Positions 57,111-64,000 of a stretch of 64,000 bases of DNA are shown here, piece after piece (within the stretch, counting starts at the first letter, position 1; each line of letters starts with the position of its first letter). The notes under the pieces are model-generated. The model searched no databases, was not told the origin of the DNA, and saw nothing but the letters and a program-made list of their open reading frames with translations. This DNA comes from Hemileia vastatrix (lineage: Eukaryota > Basidiomycota > Pucciniomycetes > Pucciniales > Zaghouaniaceae), in NCBI GenBank assembly GCA_030280995.1, contig JASXTE010000001.1, forward strand, positions 19,952,106 to 20,016,105, written 5' to 3'. The position numbers and the translations under genes are program-made.

Positions 57111-57211
57111 TCACTCAAACACACTTATCAATCACCAAATTATTATCTTTTTTGTCTTGATTATCAAGTGAAATTGAATCAGAAAATCCCACCAGTTCTA
57201 CTTCAGATTTT

Positions 57212-57544
57212 TTGAAAAAAGCAAAACCCAATCAAAAACCAAAATGGGAGTCTTTTCAAGACAGAAAAAATAAACCAAAAGCAAAGCATTCAGATGATGA
57301 TTTTTTCCAACTGCTTCCAGAAAATCAAAAGAATTGGAATATTGAAAATGTCTCAAAGGTCAACAATGAAGTACACACTAATACCAGTTGTGGACCAGCT
57401 AAAATCTTTATGGAAAAAATTTCCATTTTTTCTTCAAAAAAACTCATTTTTGATACTGGAGCTACTGTCCACATAATCAAAGAACAATCAAATTTCAAAT
57501 CTTATTATCTTTTTTGTAATCCAATCAAACTTAAGAATGGGTAA
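57212..57544 (+). pseudogene. Copia-3 protease region
   Basis: A Lys-rich linker leads to 'LIFDTGATVHIIKE' (about 57445-57485), the aspartic protease motif D-T-G-A. The frame ends at TAA 57542-57544. Confidence 0.78.
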
Positions 57545-57580
57545 AATTTTTACAGAATATAAAAGGGTTCAATAAGCCAT

Positions 57581-58750
57581 GTGACACCAAGTAAAGTCAT
57601 TACTCTGGCTGAATGCTTAAATTTCCTTGAAATTAGTCAAACTTTAATTGGAAATGGACCATTAATTTCTCATGGATCTAATCAACAAGTTGACTCTAAT
57701 ATTCATATGATGCTTACAAAATATAATGAAGCCATACTGAATGTAAATTGGAATGATTTCAAAGGCCTTATGGTTTTAAATGAAAATTTTAGTGAGCACA
57801 ATGATCCCTGCTTGAAATCCTTTCTTGCAAATAGCTCAAAGACTTTGTGGAACTACTGACTAGGACACTCAAAATCTCAATAATTAGATATAATTCAACC
57901 TAAAATTGGCTTTAAATCTTCTTTTAGTTATAATCTATGTGAACTTTGTATAAATGTGAAGCATTGTCATAGCCCATTTTCTGTTTTTGAACCTAGAAGA
58001 ACCCAATTTTTTCGAGTATTTACATTGTGATCTAATTTAAAAGTTTTCTCCACCTTCTAATGGTGGCACTTCTTATTATTTAAAATCAAAAATTCTTACA
58101 TGTCCCATCATTTTGTTTTTCTTCTCTCTCATAAACCAAGAGCTTTCAAAACATTAATATAATTCAAAAATCAAACAGAAAATATTTTTATTCATAAAAT
58201 TTCTAATTTATTTTTGTCGAGGTACCAGATGCATTAATAAACAATTTAATGATCTAGGCAATAAAGATGGACTTAAGATGATTCTCACTTCACTGTATAT
58301 ACCACAACAAAATCCAATTATGGCACAAGGAAACAGAAAAAATACTGAGATGGAAAAAGAAATTCCTTTTCATGAATAAATTCTTATTCAATTTTGGTGA
58401 GAAGCTGTTAACACAGCTGTATACCTTGAGAAAATATTACTTTCATCTTCAATAAATTTTGAGTCTGCTTATAATATAAAATTTTTAAAAGATTCAAAAC
58501 TCAACTATGTTAGAGTTTTTGGATGTGCAGAATATGCACTCATTGATTAATCAAAAAGAGGTGAGAAATTTTATCCAAATGCCATAAAGTGTTGTGTTGG
58601 GTTCTAGGCTATACAGAAGATATTTTCTCTTATAAATTACTTCAACTTGATAATAGGAATATTATTTACTCACATAATGTTTTATTTGATGAATTCTCTT
58701 TCACTATTCAAGATATTTTAGCTAATTTTGATTATAATTTCTGATGAGGT
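57581..58750 (+). pseudogene. Copia-3 integrase region
   Basis: 'LWNYxLGHSKSQ' and 'NLCELCINVKHCHSPFS' (57840-57975) form the HHCC finger. A broken core follows, with 'LYIPQQNPIMAQGNRKNTEME' features at 58295-58350 and 'VRVFGCAEYALID' at 58515-58550. Many stops. Confidence 0.75.
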
Positions 58751-59139
58751 TATATAATTTGATTCCAAAACTCCTGTCTCATAAATGGCATCAACAGCTT
58801 CTTCAGAAGTATTTCAGAATACTGCTGTAAATAATCCTCCACCTATTTAAAAAAATTTGGGATTCTCAACTCACTCCTAACATTTTACCAAAAGATTTTA
58901 GTTTCTCTATTGATACAAACAACATTCTTGAAACTGATTAATTCTGAGTTACAAGAAAATTGAACACAACTTTTGAAATTAAATCTTATTTAACAACCAC
59001 TGACTCAATTAATTCTCATTCACTTCATGATAATTTAATATAAATATATTTATAAGATTCTTCCACTTACTTTGAAGAAATTTACCAAAGATATGGTTAT
59101 TTGTGGCATGATTAAATTAATCAAGATTTTAACATGATA

Positions 59140-60080
59140 AAAATACAGAGTGTGTATGAAATTGTTGAACAACTTCTAGACACTCTTAAAATAGGTTCTA
59201 TCTGAGTTTTCAAAATAAAAAGATATGTTGATGGTAACATCCAAAAATATAAGTATTGAATTTATGCACAACACAGTTCTTAAAAAGCTGGTATTAATTA
59301 TTTATAAATTTCTGCTCCAACTGGTTGCCTGACAGCCTTACATGTTCTCATAAGCCTTGCTACTTGAGAAAACTAGGATTTCATCCAAATGGATGTTAAA
59401 GGAGCATTCTTATATGGAAATTCTGATGAGGAGGTATATATTAATTTCCCTTTGTGAATGCTGAAACCTTTCAATTTTAAAAAACCTGTCTTATTACTGA
59501 AACATTCACTGAATGGACTGAAGCAAGATTCCAGATTCTGGTGCACCAAGCTAATTGAATCATTCACATGACTTAAATTTTACCCTTCAGCTGAAGATTA
59601 CTGTCTGTTCATTCATGATAGCTCCACCCATTCATGTTATGATAATATACCTATTGATTATTTATCAATTTTTGTGAAAGACATCTCATGGTTTAAAATT
59701 TCAATTAAATCAAAATTTGATATAAAGGGCCTTGGAGAAGCAAAATTTATATTGGGAATGTGAATTACAAGAGATCACACTAATGGTACTCTTTCACTTT
59801 GTCAAGATTCAATAATAAATTATCTTCTTGCTTCTTATTGCCTTTCAGACTGTAAACCATAAAATACTCCAATGAAAATTAATACACAGTTATTAACAGC
59901 CACTCAATAAAAAATTGAAGTTTTCTCACAACTTAATATAGATTATTGAAGGGATATAGGAAGATTTAAATACATTACATTAGCTACATGGACCAATATT
60001 GCATTTATTAAAAGTAAACTTTCCCAACATTAAAGTGCACCTGGAATTAGAGCATGTAAAATAATGAATTATAAATATCA
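59140..60080 (+). pseudogene. Copia-3 reverse transcriptase
   Basis: RT landmarks are 'QMDVKGAFLYGNSDEEVY' (59385-59435), 'LLLKHSLNGLKQDSRFW' (59485-59535), 'FDIKGLGEAKFILGM' (59715-59760) and 'YITLATWTNIAFI' (59970-60005). YVDD reads F-V-K-D here. The RT-to-RNase H bridge ends near 60080 ('RACKIMNY'). Confidence 0.8.
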
Positions 60081-60084
60081 CTAG

Positions 60085-61617
60085 AAAATGTGAGATAATA
60101 TCACTAAAGTGGGTTATTTTTTGTTTTTCTACAATTATTTGAAATATCATACATTTGGACTTTGAAAATTTCTGCTAAAATGAGATTTCTACCATCATGA
60201 TCCATTAAATCCTTACATCTCCCCCTCATCTTCCATCTTACCTACCAAACAACTGAGGTCACTATTGTTAAGAAAAAACTTTGTTCCTCTCCTAGCCAGG
60301 CTGCTTCTGACTGGGAGAGCCCCCAAAAAAGTGATATAAAATTGTGAAAGAAAAAAAATGTCCTTAACCTTGATAGAATGACCAAAGTCACTGCTATTCA
60401 GCAGCAACTTTGGTCTTCTCCCAGTTAAGTAACACAACAGCACATGTTTTTTTTTCCATGGGGTACAAAAATTACACAAAATTTACAAAAAAAAATTTCT
60501 TATGAATTAATTAAGGCCTTTAAGAGCTAAAAATAATTTTTACATAACTGTTGTTTAATTGTTGTGTCATTGCTGTTCCCCAAAACAAAATGAAAATTTA
60601 TTTTAGTGTAAGGAATATAAAAAGTGACTCATTTGTGAGAAGAACAAGCTGCATCTTTTAAGCCTCATTTCTCCTGGTGCTTCTTTAAAGAATTTTGTAT
60701 ACTTCATTTATCTTTATTTTTTTGAATTGATAATGTAAGCTTTTATACTGTATAAATAAAACATCTGATTATTAATTAAACACAATGCAAATTGGATTCC
60801 TTCATGTATGTTTGGGGTTTTAAGTGGGGTTGATTAGTTTGAAGACCCCCACCAACAAAAATAATTGTTGGAAGATGTCCTGTCAGGTCAGGGTTTCAAG
60901 TGGGGTAAAATAGTTATAAATTGCATTTAATGCAAAGAAATCTTGCACCAAATCTGAATGTGTGCTTCAAAATATTGAATAAATTTATGTTTCCAAAATC
61001 ATCAAAAAAATAACCATTATGCAAAAAAAATGAATTATTGTCACAGTTCCTACAATCATCCAAATTACAAATGGAAAACCTCCTTTTTGCGTGCCATACT
61101 TTATCAATTTGATTAAATTTACCTGACTTCTTAATCTTGCATTATCTTTTATGAACTTCAAATCACATATTCTAGTTTATTGTATTTGAATATGCCACAT
61201 ATTAAATAAATCATAATTCTGATTTGCACAAAAAACAGAAGTGCAAAATTGGTTGAGGAGTATTCATGATGGAGAATGACTCATTTTCAGCACCAGTGGG
61301 GAAACCCAATCAAAGAATGAAATTTTAATTTAAAATTTTTTTTCATATTCTTTTGAAGCATGTATTATCATCAAAGCTAAAATATAAATGGACTGGGTGG
61401 TGTGGATGTTTTTGTATAGGATGGAAAATTATGAGCTGTAACTTCTGGAGATGTATTTAGACTCATTTCAGGAGAGAAAGTTGAAAACTAGAGTGCAGGA
61501 AGAAAAAAGTTGAAGTGAAATAATATCAGAAAACTGGTGGATTGGAGGAATGAAGTTCAAATGAAAAGATAGTGGAAAAGTAGTGGGAGGAAGCATACAG
61601 GTTGACATGTAGATATT
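60085..61617. other. Foreign sequence inside Copia-3 pol, left part
   Basis: No gene is recognised. A segment of about 42 bp is present twice (about 60257-60298 and 60386-60427), each with GTCACT..T.TT and AACTTTG.TC.TCTCC. The rest is AT-rich. It separates the RT from its RNase H. Confidence 0.5.
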
Positions 61618-62973
61618 AGGGGGTGTCAGTTCTGGAAAATCCACACTTATCTAAGTGTGGATTTCCAAAAGTGAAATAAGTCATTTATTTCACTCAAATC
61701 TGCACTTTCTAAACTAAAAGATCTGGTTTCACAATTCCCACTACTCTCCCTCTCTCTCACATCCCTTTTTTATATAAATGGTTTTATCTCTGGTAATAGC
61801 TCTTGTGTATGCCATTAAATGGCCCCATCAGATTCTCCCCTATTGTTCTGCTATCTCTCCTTTCCTTTTGTAACATTCTCCACTTTCACCTCCTATCACC
61901 CCTCCCCCCTTTGTTCCTCCCCTTTCGATTCACCTCTTCCTCTCACTCCTCTCTGCTTGTTAATTTACTCCCATCTTTCACTCCACTCCCTCTCTTCATT
62001 ACACCCCTTTCCCTCACTCATGATTGATTTATAAGCAACCAAACATCCCAAACACACAAAATTAAATTCAGAAAAAAAGGAAGGAGTGAAATTTCATGCT
62101 CCTTATGTACAAAAAATTAATGAGCAAGTCCCCAAAGTTGCTTTCTCATGTCTCAAATATTTTAGTATATTTCAAATTTCAAAAAAGAGGATTTTAGAAG
62201 TATCTCAAACTTCTGAAATTCATTTGCTCTCACCTAGCTACAATTTTAGAGCATGTACAGCCATTTTCCCAACTTTAATAACATTATTATTATTTTTTGA
62301 TCTTTAATTAGGCTAATGCACCTTTTTCTGCAGTTTTATAGTGAAAATTCTATTTCTCTTTTTCTTAATGCTGTACCTGGTGGTGGGTGAGGTGCTTGAG
62401 GGGGTGCACAAGGTGATGATGGTTGTGTTAGTGGTGGTGGTAGTGAGCAAGGAGGAGGGGGAGGTGGTGGAGGTAGTGAGCAAGGAGGAGGTGGTGGTGG
62501 TGAGCAAGGTGTGGTGGTGGTAGTGAGAAAGGTGTGGTTGTGGTGGTTGCAAGAGAGGTGGTAGTGGTGGTGGTGGTGTGAGTGGTGGAATGAGAGGTAG
62601 AGGGAAAGGGGGTGAGGTTAAAAAATTTACCAAAATTAAAACAAAAAACATACATAAATGAACAATAAGAAAAAGAGAAAAAGAAATAATACTGAAAACA
62701 AAAGAAGTAAAAAAAACTTACCAATTGTCGCGAAAGGGGGGGTCAGATAACAATGTTTCAATTGGAAAACATGTAGTGAGAACAGGATCTACAAAGCACA
62801 AAATAACAAGGGGAATGTGTAGTGAGAAGTAGGTGAGCAAGAAAAGTTCTGATTTGAGGTCAGAAATGACACCCATTTTTGAAATAAGTGACTTTTTTGA
62901 AAAATTGAAGTGCTGATTTGGTTTGAAATCCGCACTTAAGTTAAGTGTGGATTCACCAGATCTGACGCCCCCT
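61618..62973. mobile_element. 1356-bp non-autonomous Harbinger-type element
   Basis: Terminal repeats start AGGGGGTGTCAGTTCTGG (left) and AGGGGGCGTCAGATCTGG (right, reversed), each followed by AATCCACACTTA and GTG.GGATTTC. ATT is duplicated on both sides (61615-61617, 62974-62976). The AGGGGG start and 3-bp duplication are like those of the element at 49107-55251, though the rest of the ends differ. No transposase is seen; the interior holds pyrimidine-rich and GGT-rich low-complexity DNA. Confidence 0.82.
62380..62612. repeat. G-rich GGT/GGA minisatellite
   Basis: The plus strand is a run of words such as GGTGGTGGTGGTGAGCAAGG and GGAGGAGGGGGAGGTGG. It contains several GG/GGG tracts and may form G-quadruplexes. 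Long open frames on the other strand (Thr/Pro/His-rich) are by-products of the repeat. Confidence 0.8.
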
Positions 62974-63224
62974 ATTAAACTGGTCAAAATTTAAAAAAAA
63001 TCATAGAGTGAAAAAAATTCAAAAATTAAACACAAAAGAGGCTTAATCTACATCAAATTAAGACCATAAAGACAAAATAGAGCTCCATTATTGTTAAATA
63101 ATCAATTCGTATTCATCATTTTCTAATCTTATCAAAAATAGCAAAAGTGATACTTGGAGACAAAAGGGAAAATTAATGCAAAAAAAATTGCATAAATGTG
63201 TTAATTTAATGGATGATTGTAAAT
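62974..63224. other. Foreign sequence inside Copia-3 pol, right part
   Basis: AT-rich, no gene. It borders the RNase H segment, which restarts at about 63225. Confidence 0.5.
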
Positions 63225-63831
63225 GCTCTTAAACATTGGTTAGCTTTTAAAAGAGTACTTTGTTATGTCAAGTGTACAATACAATTATCACTGTCATTTC
63301 ATTCTGATTTTTTTTTTCATCAATGAAGGCCATTATAGTTATTTGCTTCCAATGGGTTTTTCAGATGCTGATTGGGCTGGATGTCAAGTTACTCAACAAT
63401 CTACCACTGGTTATGTATTTATCATCAATTGGGCTGCAATCAGCTGGGATTTCAAGAAACAACATACATTTTCTCTTAGCACTACTGAAGCTGAAACCAA
63501 AGGCAAAAGTTGATGCAGTGCAAAAGGCAATATGGATGCAAACTCTTTTTAGTGATCTTGGCTTTGACTTCAAATCCTCTTCAAAGTTATTTTCTAATAA
63601 TCAAGGCTGTATTTCCTTGTGCAAAAATCTCTTGTTTGATTCCCAAGCTAAAATGTTGAAATACAATTCCATTGGATAAGAGAGCAAATATTGAATTTGA
63701 AAATTTACTTTTAATATATACCTTCCACCTATATGATTGCAGATGTTTTTACCAAGGCTCTTAGTGAGGAAAAATTCAAGAATTTTTTGAAGAAAATTGA
63801 TTTGGAGGATATGATTGATAGCAAGGGGAGG
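63225..63831 (+). pseudogene. Copia-3 RNase H and C-terminus
   Basis: 'HWLAFKRVLCYVKCT' (63230-63275), then 'GFSDADWAGCQVTQQSTTGY' (63355-63415), 'AISWDFKKQHTFSLSTTEAE' (63440-63495), 'LFSNNQGCISLCKN' (63590-63630) and the tail with 'DVFTKALSEEKFKNFL'. This is one of the best-preserved parts of Copia-3; stops and a shift remain near 63512 and 63678. GCAAGGGGAGG (63821-63831) is the polypurine tract. Confidence 0.85.
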
Positions 63832-64000
63832 TGTAAGAATGAATGTTTCTTTTTCTATTATTCTATCTTTTATTTCTATTTATATGTGTAGATGTTAAAT
63901 GTTACATGTGTAAAGCCATACCCATATTTTGTAGTTTTCTTCTTTTTTCTATTAAATAATATTTATCTATTCATATTGAGTGAGATGTTAATATATATAC
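63832..64000 (+). repeat. Copia-3 3' LTR, cut by the window end
   Basis: The first 169 bases are visible and align with 56046 onward. Confidence 0.85.

Larger units (their letters stand above)
56046..64000 (+). mobile_element. Copia-3: decayed Ty1/copia retrotransposon, runs off the window
   Basis: Related LTR starts at 56046 and 63832 (TGTAAG, then TCTTTTATTTCTATTTATAT, AAATGTTACATGTGTA, CATACCCATATTTTGT and GATGTTAATATATATAC) flank a copia gag-pol. The 3' LTR is cut by the window end. Pol is interrupted between about 60085 and 63225 by sequence that includes a Harbinger-type element. Stops are frequent throughout. Confidence 0.87.

Noticed and set aside
62313..62724. Thr/Pro/His-rich frames opposite the GGT repeat
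   Set aside because: They exist only because the minisatellite has no stop codons in that direction.
1..64000. CRISPR arrays, bacterial operons or rRNA
   Set aside because: No regularly spaced short repeats with unique spacers, and no rRNA-like sequence; introns and transposon types show a eukaryotic, fungal genome.

Overview
The window looks like a repeat-dominated stretch of a large, AT-rich fungal genome, most likely a basidiomycete and plausibly a rust fungus (Pucciniales). This is an inference. It rests on short GT-AG introns with CTAAC-type branch sites, two host genes of fungal type (a CAP10/GT90 glycosyltransferase and a Lec1-like PX-DUF3818 protein), chromodomain Ty3/gypsy elements, and a Harbinger-type transposon whose neighbours (a TET-like 2OG-Fe(II) oxygenase and a NAM/Myb-like protein) resemble families I associate with rusts.

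Layout. 1-8060: nearly complete Ty3/gypsy chromovirus (Gypsy-1, + strand), cut by the window edge inside its 5' LTR, with one nonsense codon in the integrase region. 8061-12229: AT-rich, gene-free, with a truncated MITE. 12230-14200: decayed Ty1/copia pol (Copia-0) and a probable 3' LTR start. 14700-15160: small duplication and a fold-back repeat. 15445-20712: decayed copia (Copia-1, - strand) with 117-bp LTRs and a half-tRNA-iMet type primer site. 20713-21132: tRNA-headed SINE-like repeat. 21942-24036: GT90 gene, seven exons. 24496-29872: a 179-bp inverted-repeat element split by a copia insertion (Copia-2, - strand) with target duplication GCACC. 30160-30602: tRNA-like sequence and an inverted-repeat MITE. 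31042-36644: PX/DUF3818 gene, seven or eight exons. 38036-47737: second, more decayed chromovirus (Gypsy-2, - strand) with target duplication AGACC. 49107-55251: 6.1-kb Harbinger-like transposon carrying three gene modules. 55689-55948: CACTA-ended MITE. 56046 to beyond the window end: decayed copia (Copia-3, + strand) whose pol is interrupted by about 3.1 kb that includes a 1.36-kb Harbinger-type non-autonomous element.

How the parts relate. The GT90 and PX proteins are the only genes that look like functioning host genes; both act in the endomembrane system (glycan synthesis; membrane lipid or trafficking). All else is transposon-derived. The most notable points are: (i) the Harbinger-like element encloses, between matching terminal repeats and 3-bp target duplications, a DDE transposase, a TET-like dioxygenase and a NAM/Myb-like protein; (ii) both chromoviruses share a spliced 5' ORF upstream of a gag-pol ORF, a shared primer-binding sequence and an altered integrase zinc finger.
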